Source of the DNA: Acrasis kona
Lineage: Eukaryota > Heterolobosea > Eutetramitea > Acrasida > Acrasidae
Length of the DNA stretch: 64,000 nucleotides
Reading direction: 5' to 3'
NCBI GenBank assembly: GCA_026419775.2
Contig: JAOPGA020000682.1
Span: 1-64,000 of the forward strand
Shown: positions 43,287-53,627 of the stretch, piece by piece
Layout of the letters: every line of letters starts with the position of its first letter
Position numbering within the stretch: the stretch's first letter is position 1
Made by a program: the position numbers and the translations under genes
Notes under the pieces: model-generated
Database searches by the model: none
What the model was told of the DNA's origin: nothing
Seen by the model: only the letters and a program-made list of their open reading frames with translations

Positions 43287-43848
43287 ATGAATAGGAGTAA
43301 GATGATGGCGGAAACTCTGCCAGATATAAGAGTTCAAAGAAAGAAAGCTATTTACCAAAACGACGAATACAAAAAGAAGTATGACTGATTTCAGCTCAAC
43401 TCCAGTAACATGCATTAGTGAATATCTGCACGATGTAGCAGAAAGTGTTTCAAATCAGGAGCGCAGTAGTTTAAGAGAAACAAAATTCAGTAAAGGATTT
43501 CATAGAAGACCGCAAAATTCAATACAGCAAGATACTGATAGAATGGAAAATGAAGCTATAAGGGAACAAAGATTACAAGCACAAAAAGCTTACAGAAGAG
43601 ATAATCTTAGAAAAGCGTTTGAGATTGGTAGCAATCCAATTACTGGAGAAGTGAGACAAAACAAAGTTCACAAAGACACGCCTATAAGGCGGAATTATCC
43701 GGACATGAAGTTTACTCATGATTCTCAACGCCCAAATCAGGAAAGCAGGAACGTCGCAAGAGAGACACGGATAGCAAATGAGGGGTTGAACCAAAAGCGA
43801 GATTATTCAGTTAAAGATTTCTTCAAGTCGTACGATACATATCAATAG
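43287..43848 (+). CDS. Unidentified basic protein divergent from ODAD4
   Basis: Two exons (43287-43378, 43419-43848), 40-nt intron, 173 aa. The protein is rich in Arg, Asn, Gln and Lys with a helical central part (RMENEAIREQRLQAQKAYRRDNLRKAF) and a turn segment IGSNPITGEV. No family is recognised. Length, basic composition and the NPITGE-like turn are common in small microtubule-associated axonemal proteins, and the gene shares a 123-bp promoter with ODAD4, so a flagellar role is a plausible inference. Confidence 0.65.
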
Positions 43849-44539
43849 AATTAATGCAATGTATTATAAACATGTAAAAACTAAAATGCTAAATTCTCCA
43901 CAAATGATTGCGTAATACCATGCCAACATAATTTAGTGAGTATTTACATCATACGTATATATCCTGTTGACTCGCGGAGCGACCGATTTTGTAAGGATTT
44001 TATTCGAGATAGGCCCGCAACAGCGAACAGAAAAAGGACTAGTGTAGGTACAACGCTCACCTGCTTGAGTATTTTACAACACTATGGGAAAAGAACCACA
44101 AGGATAGGGGCACTTCTATGATAATTAGAAGGGTTATCAAGAGAATTAAACATTTGACTACAACACCAACAGAGGAGCTCACCTGGATTGTTACCTCAAA
44201 AAAGCGAAGCCAAAGGATATCCCACGAAGATACTTATCGATGATTTCCACTATAATTCATGGAATGCTCAGTGCAACTCCATGTCTTTCCGTTGTTGGCG
44301 GGATTTAATTATCTGGTATGTTTGTGCGTACCGTATTTACCTTGTTATTGATTGAGTGCTCCCGTTCTGTATGAAATTCGATTCGTTCTCACCTCTCGCT
44401 TTGATAATCATCGAAACACGCTATCATATCCTTTCGATATGGGTAGTCGGTGCTCACTAACAACGTTTAATAAATTTTTGTATGGTAATGTCTGTTTGAC
44501 AGTTGAACAGTTCAACGAACTGGTTTGAGGTGTGTAAAA
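43849..44539. other. Intergenic, possible old transposon debris
   Basis: No intact gene. Several short, interrupted frames are visible (around 43936-44160) without recognisable motifs. Possibly remains of a mobile element, but this is not supported strongly. Confidence 0.35.
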
Positions 44540-46477
44540 ATGTTAAAAATTATTTTTAGACCAAACAAAAATAAAAAAATGGAAATACAGCAAACAATAC
44601 CACCAAGCAATGAAATTCACTTGTCTTCGTCTCAAAAGTCTCGTCTTATTAAACAACTTTTAAATATTGCAATGGAGGATGAAATCTTAAGGATTCAAGA
44701 AAGGCCTCCATCAATGAACCACCTAAAAGAAGAAGCACCCTTTATGGGATTCGGATTTAAAAAGTTCTTTTGTGACTTTCCCCTTATTAAAGGCAGTATG
44801 GGAGAAATCACCTCAACCGTTGATGAAACATTAAAGACATTAAAAGTGATTTTTTTTGTTAATTAATCACTTTAACATTCATTAAAGCACATGAACATGA
44901 GTTCGAGAGAGGAAAGAGGAAAAAAGAGGGGCTCGGACAAAACATTTCGTCGAGCAGTTAGAGCTCTAACCGAATTTTATCTTCGAATACTACACGGAAG
45001 TTCTAGCACGTCGTCAGTATTCCAACTCAAGAATGACATGAATGTCGATCAAGTAAAGGAAATGAACCAAAAAGTAAGGCAAGTCGAAGAAGAAAAGGTT
45101 TTACCTGTGATTGGTAATTTGATCAACTTTTGGGCAGATATAGCGAATGAGCATGGTAAGTAGTCATTTTTACAACTAATCATAAATTATCAAGATGGCA
45201 AAACAGTGCGTGAGCTTTATCAAATGTGCAAGAGCACACCTGATTTGATGTCCCTACCTCCACAATATGTTGTAATGGTCAACAGTTTACAAATCATTGC
45301 AGGATATCGTCTGTACGAACATTTTGTGTTGGATGAAAACTCAAAGAGACACGTAAATTTGTTGAAGAACGGATATCGCTTCACTCCATTCTTTGCGATT
45401 CAAGGACTTTTGAAAGTGGGTAACCCAGTCAAGATCTTTAAAGGAATCATTAATTTGATGTTCGCCAGAGTGATGGGGACTCAATCCATTATACAACGCG
45501 TTGTAAGTTCCGCTTCAGAACAGGACGACGCCGAAGAAGAAGAAGAAGAAGAAGATCACAACAACAGCAAGAAGAAGGCAGTGTCCAACCACAGATTGAA
45601 AAAAATGATCGACAATAAGGACATTGTAGCAAAGATCCAAAATTATGTGAATAAGCCAGTAAGAGACCTATCTATCACTTCAGGTCAGTTTTTAATTTTA
45701 ACGTTATATTTAACCTTAACAGATCAAGTGGCAAGAGCGACTCAAATCCTAAGCGACATCGACATTCAACCCGTCATCCCTACTTCCACCATCAATCAAC
45801 TAACAAGCGTTCAAATCAAAGCAATCAACACATTCTTCATTCGTCGGATAAGGGCAAGAGACCAAGAACAACTTGCAGCATTATTGGGAACGGACTCTCT
45901 ACGTGATACCATCGAATACGTTGTATCGGCCTGCTACCAACCATTACTTCACGTTTACCAAAGCTCAGACTTGGGAGCCTTTTGTGACTCACTTTCAAAC
46001 TTTTTAAAAACACTTGTTGACATTAACAACGAGGCCTCTAAACTAAGCGAAGACCAACTACTTTGTAGATACGGAAGAGCGGTAGGAGAAATGATTGAAA
46101 ATGTGTATAGCATGTTACATAAGATATTAAGAGAAGACAAAGACAAGACCGTAGAGAACTTATTCGAGTGGTTCGTCGGAAATTACTATTCCCAAAAGAC
46201 TGCAAACATTGACGTGGAACAGGAAATTGTAAAGAAACATTTAACACATGAACAGCAATTGGAGTTATTGGCAGAATTGGAAAGTTTGGAAGAATGGAAA
46301 CGTCACAAAAAGTCACAAAATCAATTAAAGCTTCAACTTGAACTTGAGGGAAGGAAGGAGCAAGAATTGGAAAAGATTGTTGTTCAGCCAGAGCCGGTGT
46401 TGAATATTGTTCCGCTTCTCGTAAAACCATACGTTGAGGTTGCGTCGGTGGCTCTTCCAAAACTTTTAAATGAATAA
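44540..46477 (+). CDS. PX-associated (PXB/DUF3818) protein, Lec1/Ypr097w-like
   Basis: Three main exons (44540-44845, 44888-45155, 45195-46477) plus a frame-keeping 39-nt intron at 45684-45722; 605 aa. Start may instead be the ATG at 44579. The N-terminal helical block (SQKSRLIKQLLNIAMEDEI) resembles the PX-associated B domain. The central GYRFTPFFAIQGLLKVGNPVKIFKGIINLMFARVMGTQSIIQRV is typical of the DUF3818 region of fungal Ypr097w/Lec1, a lipid-droplet and plasma-membrane protein implicated in sterol distribution. A PX domain itself is not seen. The EEEEEEED stretch followed by Lys residues is disordered. The C-terminus is helical and Glu/Gln/Lys-rich (QQLELLAELESLEEW). Role in lipid transport is inferred. 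Confidence 0.7.
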
Positions 46478-46721
46478 ATCATTTTTTAAATTGAATGTTC
46501 AAGTTGACTTTCCTTTTTTAAAATTTGACACTGTACATAAAGCATATGGTGTCGATTTTCATACTGTGTGTTCATGGAGTATACTTTGGCTCTATGACAG
46601 TACGTATGAAATAACGGTTGTTTCGCTGATTTACTGTTTTGAGATAATTTATAAATCTGGTCTTGTAGAATATTTTTAATTATTGAGCCCACCAACCGTT
46701 TTAGCGACTCTTCAAAACGAA

Positions 46722-47675
46722 TTTATTGTCGATTTCAGTATTCCGTACCCATTTTGGCTTGAGGCTTTGAAGGGTAAAAATAAAGGTCTTTTAAAGAATT
46801 TATAATTAGTTTGATCATTTTCGAAGACTTTCATCCGTGTTCGAAGATTTTTGAATGTCTTCGAAGATTTTCAAAAAACTTTGAAAGATTAATAATGAGT
46901 TGAACAACTGTGCCACCTTCGACTTTGTCAAGCTTATGAGAGAATGCGAAAGAGCTCTTGTTCTTAAACAATTTAGTGCTCAGTCATTCTCAGACCATAT
47001 AAATGATGTTTTTGTTGAGATGCAAAGATATTCTCGCACTGTCAATCCTGACATTAAAAGCATATTACTTGAAGAATTCGGACTCAGCATATCTGCCCCC
47101 CAAATAAGTCGCATTAGACATCAAATGCTCCACTATTGTTATAAGCGAGTATCACACATTGCCAGGAAAAGATTAACAGAAGAAGTACAAGAGAGCCGTA
47201 AAGAGTGGAGGGAAGATGTTTTCAACTTTGATGTTCTTAAATTTGTTTATATTGATGAATGCCATTTCGACTATCGAAACTTTAATAAACGATATGCATT
47301 GCTCCTTTATCACGGACTTCAGTAACAGTAGTTGTCTTCCCAAGAGTGCTGCAACTCCAAAGTGGATATCTTTGCATCTCAACAAAAACATCATTTATAT
47401 GGTCTGAGAATGACTGAGCACTAAATTGTTTAAGAACAAGAGCTCTTTCGCATTCTCTCATAAGCTTGACAAAGTCGAAGGTGGCACAGTTGTTCAACTC
47501 ATTATTGATCCTTCAAAGTTTTTTGAAAATCTTCGAAGACATTCAAAAATCTTCGAACACGGATGAAAGTCTTCGAAAATGATCAAACTAATTTTAAATT
47601 CTTTAAAAGACCTTTATTTTTACCCTTCAAAGCCTCAAGCCTAAATGGGTACGGAATACTGAAATCGACAATAAC
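46722..47675. mobile_element. Fold-back element from a Tc1/IS630-like transposon
   Basis: Two arms of about 310 bp (46722-47031 and 47366-47675) are near-perfect inverted copies, separated by about 335 bp of unique sequence. Both arms begin with TTATTGTCGATTTCAG and contain three TTCGAAGA boxes, probably subterminal transposase sites, followed by the 5' end of a transposase ORF (starting NNCATFDFVKLMRECE). The spacer continues that ORF on the plus strand. The structure indicates an inverted duplication of one transposon end, so the second half of the transposase is lost and the element would be non-autonomous. Confidence 0.8.
46900..47325 (+). pseudogene. Truncated Tc1/IS630-like transposase
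   Basis: About 140 codons inside the fold-back element. An N-terminal region and a helix-turn-helix-like segment (GLSISAPQISRIRHQM) precede RKEWREDVF and FVYIDECHFDYRNFNKRYA, the first catalytic Asp region of DDE transposases of the IS630-Tc1-mariner group. The second Asp and the third acidic residue are missing because the sequence turns back into the inverted arm. The frame starts from a non-ATG codon. No activity is expected. Confidence 0.65.
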
Positions 47676-47820
47676 GAACGCAGCAGTTGGCCATTTTCAT
47701 TGGGATGCTAAATTGGGACAAATCTATGAAAAGCAAAAATTTTTGACAATTTTGTGATAGATCATAAAAAACCTGTTAAATAACAACTTTTTTGTCCTCT
47801 TCCAAAAGTTTCTATCTTAT

Positions 47821-48144
47821 GTTGTTTTATTTAAACAACAAATCAATTTAACTAATTCACAACAATTCAAAATCAATGCCTCTGTACTTCCATTTGAGCA
47901 GCCAAAAGGGGTAAAGATGTTTGAGGAGGAAATAGAGTTCAACAAGAATTTCAAGAGCGTACGGATTGTTATCGAAAATGTCATCAACCAAATTCGAAAG
48001 TTCCACATTTGTAAGGATACATTTCGAGGAAGTGTTTCAAACATTGACTCTGTACAAGAAGAGCATAATATGTGCTGGGTAGTGTGTGCAGGCATCATCA
48101 AGCTGTTTAAGACGAGAGCTCGACGTGATCACAATGCATTATAA
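47821..48144 (+). pseudogene. C-terminal fragment of DDE_Tnp_4-like transposase
   Basis: Open for about 105 codons. It contains EEEIEFNKNFKSVRIVIENVINQIRKF, the block around the catalytic Glu (E in RIVIENVI) of Harbinger-like/DDE_Tnp_4 transposases, then CWVVCAGIIKLFK. The first two thirds of the protein are absent. Only 146 bases from the fold-back element, so several elements have landed here. Confidence 0.6.
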
Positions 48145-48570
48145 AATAATCTTATCTTTATCATGTTTTTATCGCCCACTGAAAAGTTATCAAACATTTG
48201 TAACATTTGTTTATTCATCGAAACTTTTCGACAAGTTTGACAAATTTGGCACCAGTGAAAATACCCAAGTGCATGTTGTATGGACACGTGTGCTGAGTGA
48301 GTACATGTTTTGTTTTGTTTTGTTTTGTATGGTTGGTTGACAGCGGAAACATGTGAAGGGAGGATGTACATTTTGGTGATCTCATTTGTTAATTGCTTCA
48401 TTAGTAGTAACTATATATATCTATAACATTGCACCTTATGTGCGCTTGTATGCTGGAATTGATGTTAATATGGACAAAATAATGGGATTGCAGATTAACA
48501 GTACATGTCTTCAATACAATTGCTAATTACAACATTGATTGAACTTGCGAACTTTTATTAAAATATCAAG
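48145..48570. other. Intergenic, no gene seen
   Basis: AT-rich spacer with a short TTTTG run near 48308-48328; contains the promoter of the cupin gene. Confidence 0.5.
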
Positions 48571-50190
48571 ATGCCACTGAAGGGATTTATGAACGTGCGT
48601 AGACTACTCGCAATACGAAGATCTCCACAAGTACAACCCCAACAATACCGCAAAAAGGTCTATTTCACACCAACGTTCCCTTCAGTCCAACTACCTGTAT
48701 CATGGGGTCTACCAATAGAAGTTGTTCTCATTGGACAAATTGGACACGGTGGTGGCTCAGCCCTAGTGCAACAAGTTAAGGACAGGCAAAAAAAGCACAA
48801 GGAGTTTATAGATGAACTTGACGAGCCCTCTGCTAAACTTTTCAACACTTCACTTGGTGAGCAAGTCAAGAAAGTCGAGGACAAAACAGCAGTATACACA
48901 TTCTCAGTTGATCAATCACATCCATTCCATCGCCATGAAGGTCACCGTGTATTTACAGCAGTAACTGGTTCTCGTGGATGTTTTCTACGATTCTCTACAG
49001 CCACAAAGCAAGAAGTAGAAGAAGACGCCAATGCCTTTATCAAACAACTAAGTCAAGTTCACATACCCGGTGATTGTATTTTTACTCTTCGCTTCAATGG
49101 AAGCATTTGGCATCAGTTCTCAGCAGCAGGAGAGGGTTCACCTGCATTCTTCGCAATATCGGTTCACACGGATGAAACCGGAGGACAATTAAAAGCCGAG
49201 GACATGAAAAAAGTACTTTCAAATCAAGCATCGATCGCATCCCTCACGGAAGTCGTCCCCGAACAAATTCAAAAAATACTACAACAACCAGACGCATTTC
49301 AAACTGTCCCTACATATCACCTTTCGCTCGAACCAGGTGGACCCATTCAATTAAGAGATTTACTTTGCAAAGTGTATCGTAGTGGTATGGGAAGAATAAG
49401 AAGCAGCGCAAGTGCATTCGCTGCCAAATTAAGAGGCGGAGATGGACACATGATCTTTCCACAACAGAAACGAAATTACTCGACAACGTCTTCAAATACT
49501 CTGCTCGCAGATCAAGAATACCTTGTCTTATCTCCAATTATTAAGAATGAGCTATCTATTGATTCAATAATGGATGGAGAATTTGAAAATATTTATCACT
49601 TTCAAGACTCTTTTACTATCTGCATTACTGCACCTAATGGTTCGATTGACCCCAAATCACTGATCAAACAAGACGACACTCTTCGACAAATGTGGAAGGA
49701 TGGAAAATGTAATTCGGACGAGATTATGGAGAGATTGTTGAGTAGTTTTGTTGATCATCCACCTACTAGCGTTGGAAGATATATGCACGTTAGGAACGTA
49801 ATGGTGAGACCATTAAAGTTAAGAACGAGTCCTCTAGGGTGTCCAGTTTCTTCGTTATTGGGAAAAAGCGAAGAGTTATTTGGTAGTGATAGGAAATTTC
49901 CTGTCAAAAAACAATCTTCTTCTCCTTCAGGGCTTCAGACACAGGTATTGTTGGGAGCCAATGATAAACATTTGAGATTTCGTTCGGTTGTATCGACCGA
50001 ACTCATTCCTAAAGAAGAGTCGGAGAAATCTCTTGAAAGTATTGTCCAAGTCAATGTTACTTTATCTAATAGGGTCCATTGTTTGAATTGGTTTGGTTTT
50101 TTTTACATGTGGTTAATTCACATTGGTCATGAAAGGTTGGTGGTACCTCCGCTCTTGCAACAGGGATGTAAATATGCGTTTGGCAAGTAA
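48571..50190 (+). CDS. Cupin-like domain fused to DUF2867-like domain
   Basis: Single exon, 539 aa, ATG at 48571. Residues 108-205 look like a cupin: FSVDQSHPFHRHEGHR with His 118, 120, 122 and 126 as possible metal ligands, and WHQF near 180-183 giving a later His. The C-terminal part ends with NWFGFFYMWLIHIGHERLVVP, which fits DUF2867, a SRPBCC-like domain of about 150 residues. The N-terminus is basic (VRRLLAIRRS), possibly a mitochondrial targeting signal. Substrate and reaction are unknown. Flanked by transposon remnants and decayed sequence, but its own frame is intact and codon use normal. Such DUF2867 proteins are mainly bacterial, so transfer is possible. Confidence 0.65.
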   Translation: MPLKGFMNVRRLLAIRRSPQVQPQQYRKKVYFTPTFPSVQLPVSWGLPIEVVLIGQIGHGGGSALVQQVKDRQKKHKEFIDELDEPSAKLFNTSLGEQVKKVEDKTAVYTFSVDQSHPFHRHEGHRVFTAVTGSRGCFLRFSTATKQEVEEDANAFIKQLSQVHIPGDCIFTLRFNGSIWHQFSAAGEGSPAFFAISVHTDETGGQLKAEDMKKVLSNQASIASLTEVVPEQIQKILQQPDAFQTVPTYHLSLEPGGPIQLRDLLCKVYRSGMGRIRSSASAFAAKLRGGDGHMIFPQQKRNYSTTSSNTLLADQEYLVLSPIIKNELSIDSIMDGEFENIYHFQDSFTICITAPNGSIDPKSLIKQDDTLRQMWKDGKCNSDEIMERLLSSFVDHPPTSVGRYMHVRNVMVRPLKLRTSPLGCPVSSLLGKSEELFGSDRKFPVKKQSSSPSGLQTQVLLGANDKHLRFRSVVSTELIPKEESEKSLESIVQVNVTLSNRVHCLNWFGFFYMWLIHIGHERLVVPPLLQQGCKYAFGK

Positions 50191-50279
50191 AGAGTTATTC
50201 AATAAATTATTTTGTATGAAATGTAGATATCCTCGACTGTAAATGATAATCATAGACGTAGTCATCAAATAGTGCACTT

Positions 50280-50890
50280 TGTAAATTATCTAAGCTGTGG
50301 ATGAAGAACCATCCAAGCAGTGGCCAATTTCTTTGTAAAATTTTTTTGGTCCCCTCTCGGGATGCCCCAACAATATCATGATTGACTCCAATGAACCCGT
50401 TAAAGCTGACAACTGTGTTTTTGAATCGGAATGAGCTATCACAAACGTACCTGACGACAATGATGTGTTGGCAAATGCCGCTGCCGTTTTAAAGAAGATG
50501 GTGAAGAAAAACAGACCTGCAAACACGACCAAAACATTACCTATTTCTGAGCAGCAGTTTCACACCATGTTCAACACATCGACAGCAACAAGGACAATAC
50601 TGTTGAGAAAACATTCTTCGAGGTGGATGAACAACAGTACAAAAACATCTTCGGTGAATTCGCTACATCCGCCGCTGTCAACACCGACAAAGCCATGGAA
50701 TATGAGACTCGACTGGCTTTTCCTCTAACAGTGTACCTGCAACAAAGCAAAAAAGTACAAGTAAACCAACAACTACCAAACTTTGCTTCAATGAAGTGCC
50801 TGCTACTGCCCTATACACTGCAACCGGAAGGCCTGTGACCTACTTGATTGTTCCAGACCATTGGAACAAGGTTCAATTTAATTCTTGAAT
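50280..50890 (+). pseudogene. Decayed gene of unknown family
   Basis: Coding-like segments appear in different frames: ANAAAVLKKMVKKNRPAN, then FEVDEQQYKNIFGEFATSAAVNTDKAMEYETRLAFPLTVYLQ, then ATGRPVTYLIVPDHWNKV. Meaningful peptide text switches frame near 50590 and 50800, and stops interrupt it, so the gene has probably suffered frameshifts. No family is recognised. Confidence 0.4.
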
Positions 50891-51643
50891 GTTAGCTTGT
50901 TCAACCAACTAATCAATGCGGTTAACAGTATTATTATTCTTACAATTACATACGCTGGTGACTGCAGTTGGACTAATGCTCAGTTAAATAGGCTCGACAG
51001 TCTGAAGTTGGAAAAACAAATAATCTGAAAAATTCAAATAATCATAACCCAGAGATTAATCTGATTAATCCGATTAATCTAAATAATCAGTAAAATTTGG
51101 TTTTATTTTAAAAACGAACCAGTGTTTTTTATTGTTTCATTTCAACTTCTTCCCACGAAGCGGAGCAACAAACATATTGAACAAATGGCAAGAGATTATC
51201 GCTCTATATCATTCACACTGTCAAAGGGTTGATGGACCTAATAACAGAATTAAATAGGCCACCAAGCTCGTTCGCATTAAAGTTGTCATTGTACAGCCCA
51301 CCATTAAACAGAAGAAATCCATTATACAGTGGCTCTGTATTCAAATAACAGTTATGAACATAAATTCAATGTAATGTTTATCAACCTGCATCCAATTATG
51401 CAATCGTCATTATGACTGCCATCATAAAGTCAGATCCACAACTAATCACAGTTTCTTTTCACAAGCATAAATCACAGATTTGTTAGCAATTCACACAAGT
51501 AAACATAATCGACTCATTCTGCAATCAATGTTGCTGGATGGACTAGAATTGGAACGGCTCCAGAATTCAAACTGATAAGTACTCCTGTTTTTTGGTTATC
51601 AGGTTATTTACCTGTAAATAAACTCCTAAAAAAATGATTAAAA
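50891..51643. other. Intergenic, no gene seen
   Basis: Contains a cluster of GATTAATC-like repeats at about 51050-51090 and otherwise no coding signal. It leads into the tRNA gene on the minus strand. Confidence 0.5.
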
Positions 51644-51726
51644 TGGTTGAGATGGGGATCGAACCCAGGACCGCCGGCTTATTAGACCGGTGCTCTGTTT
51701 CATGCAACCGACTGAGCTACTCAACC
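51644..51726 (-). tRNA. tRNA-Ile(AAU) with 9-nt D-loop insertion
   Basis: On the minus strand the acceptor stem GGTTGAG/CTCAACC, D stem GCTC/GAGC, anticodon stem CCGGT/GCCGG with loop CTAATAA (anticodon AAT), and T loop TTCGATC are all present, with discriminator A and a TTTT Pol III stop immediately after. CCA is not encoded. The D loop reads AGTCGGTTGCATGAAACA, 18 nt instead of about 9; removing GCATGAAAC leaves a textbook loop AGTCGGTTA. The T stem has one outer C-U mismatch. The extra bases could be an unusual D-loop intron, an insertion in a decayed tRNA, or a working long loop. Confidence 0.9.
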
Positions 51727-51832
51727 TTGTTACTAAAATTAATTATTCTATAACGTATATAGATCTCTTTAAATTTTAATATCTATATGAATAGATAAAC
51801 GAGATTTAAAATTGATTGAATTGAGCAACTTT

Positions 51833-53290
51833 TTATAAATCTCCATGATCTTCTCTTCCTATATTCTTCTTTAATTTATATGCCTTTTTTTGGTGTAGGT
51901 TATCGGAAGGGATTAAGGTTTGCTCCATCACTCTGATCATGCTACTTGCTATTACAATCTCAGTGTTGTGCTTGTTATCGTCTTTTTCTGCCAAAGCAGG
52001 TACATTATGATCCTCTAACAACAATGCTTGCCTCATCTTCCAAATAGCATTTTTCACGCTGTCTTGTTGGACGTATTCTGTAGTATAATCCTCGTAGAAA
52101 TCAAGCACCTCCTTTGTGCATAACTCCATACTAACAAGTCCAATGTCTGGAGGGTTGAATCGGAAGTGCTGGACGCGAGAATCTTCAAAGTCATGCATCT
52201 TGTGGAAGGTGCTTGCAGTGATATCACCTTCAATGGTAAGTGCGACGATGCTTGGTATTAACCTCTCTAACAACTTGCCAAGATTAGACACCTTCCGCAT
52301 GGCAGCATCTAAGAAGGGTATGTAAGAACCTAAATTATCTTTAACCCACTCCCACAACCAATACTCACTTGGAGTTTTTACAGGTAGAGGATGGAGATGA
52401 GTCTTCTCGTAGAACTGTTCAGTCAGTTTGTCTTTCGCTCCTGCATCGATTGGGAATTGACCGGTACCTAGTGAAACAAAGACCTTCTCACATTCTCTTC
52501 CGAACAATGCATTAGCCTCATTATATGCCTGTAGCACTGGATTGTTGGCACAGGCTCCTCCATCAATATAACTAGTTTCGCGATTCTTGTCGTCAATCAT
52601 CTTTTTATCTGGTAAGAATCCTGGCGCAGCAGATGATGCTAGTAAAGCGTCCACAACGGTGATCTTGCTTCTTGTTTTGAACTGTCCAGAGTTGGTCTGA
52701 TAAGTCTCTATCACATCACATCCATCCTGAGCAATTGCAACAGGCATGGGGTTTTCTCTTTCTGGTGGTACCTCATAGTTCCTTAATACAACTAGATCAG
52801 CAGCAAGATTATCGTCTTCACGACAGGTTAATACGAAGCACTTCTTGACCAAGTTGTTATCGATGGCTTCTTGATCGAACAGCTTGTCACTTTGGCCGAA
52901 CATACCCTCGAGCTCTGTCCTTAACGCAGTTTGGGTGTAAGCAGCACCGTTGGTCATATTGTGAATAAAATCCAGAGCCTTGAAGTAGGGAAAACGTAGG
53001 GCCTTCTCCAACTTATAAGGGAATATAGCACTTCCCTTTTTATAGTAAAGCTCTCTGGCCTTCTTGAGTGCAATCCTTCTTGCGATTGCCATGGCAATGA
53101 AAGAACCAGTGGAAACACCACAAATCAAGTCAAAGTTGTCAAATACCTCTTGATCGTTTTGGAACATGAGTTCTAGTAGCTTTAGGAGCACTACTCCTCT
53201 CATTCCTCCACCGTCTAGACACAAGATGAATTTTTTACCATCCTTCCTTTCTTTGACGCCAGTATTGACAAACGATGTGGTGCTACTCAT
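51833..53290 (-). CDS. Patatin-like phospholipase
   Basis: Single exon, 485 aa, ATG at 53290. All patatin hallmarks are present: the oxyanion-hole motif GGGMRG at residues 27-32, the nucleophile elbow GVSTG with Ser60, and the catalytic DGG at 243-245. The dyad Ser-Asp hydrolyses acyl chains of phospholipids or glycolipids. A C-terminal extension of about 200 residues (RKVSNLGKLLERLIP onwards) is helical. No signal peptide or transmembrane segment, so probably cytosolic acting at membranes. The gene lies downstream of the tRNA on the same strand. Family call is very secure, substrate not. Confidence 0.93.
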   Translation of the reverse strand: MSSTTSFVNTGVKERKDGKKFILCLDGGGMRGVVLLKLLELMFQNDQEVFDNFDLICGVSTGSFIAMAIARRIALKKARELYYKKGSAIFPYKLEKALRFPYFKALDFIHNMTNGAAYTQTALRTELEGMFGQSDKLFDQEAIDNNLVKKCFVLTCREDDNLAADLVVLRNYEVPPERENPMPVAIAQDGCDVIETYQTNSGQFKTRSKITVVDALLASSAAPGFLPDKKMIDDKNRETSYIDGGACANNPVLQAYNEANALFGRECEKVFVSLGTGQFPIDAGAKDKLTEQFYEKTHLHPLPVKTPSEYWLWEWVKDNLGSYIPFLDAAMRKVSNLGKLLERLIPSIVALTIEGDITASTFHKMHDFEDSRVQHFRFNPPDIGLVSMELCTKEVLDFYEDYTTEYVQQDSVKNAIWKMRQALLLEDHNVPALAEKDDNKHNTEIVIASSMIRVMEQTLIPSDNLHQKKAYKLKKNIGREDHGDL

Positions 53291-53627
53291 TTTTTTTCAA
53301 TGTGTTCGATGACTCTGGAATAACAAGTCGTTTATAGCTATCCGGAAAATTGCAAAGAGCGGAGGTATAATTCCCGGTTCCAACAACATCTGGCCTGGGT
53401 ACCAATTGGGATGTTGAAAGCTCTTCAAAGGTTGACAATTTAATATCACACACATGCTGATTTTTCTTATTATCAAGGATAGTAATATTATCTTTTTATA
53501 GGGCTTTATAACTGATATTTACGTTTGCACTATGCGTTGCTGTTCTTAGACATTTTTGTAAGGCGCTCAACAGATTCGGACATGTCCCTAAGCTATTTTT
53601 AATTTGTAATAATAATAGACAAACATT
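53291..53627. other. Divergent promoter region, patatin and lipin
   Basis: 337 bases between two divergent start codons, AT-rich with no gene. It presumably drives both lipid-metabolism genes. Confidence 0.5.

Noticed and set aside
43936-44121. Possible transposase text in the spacer
   Set aside because: Short, interrupted and without a catalytic motif, so left as intergenic.
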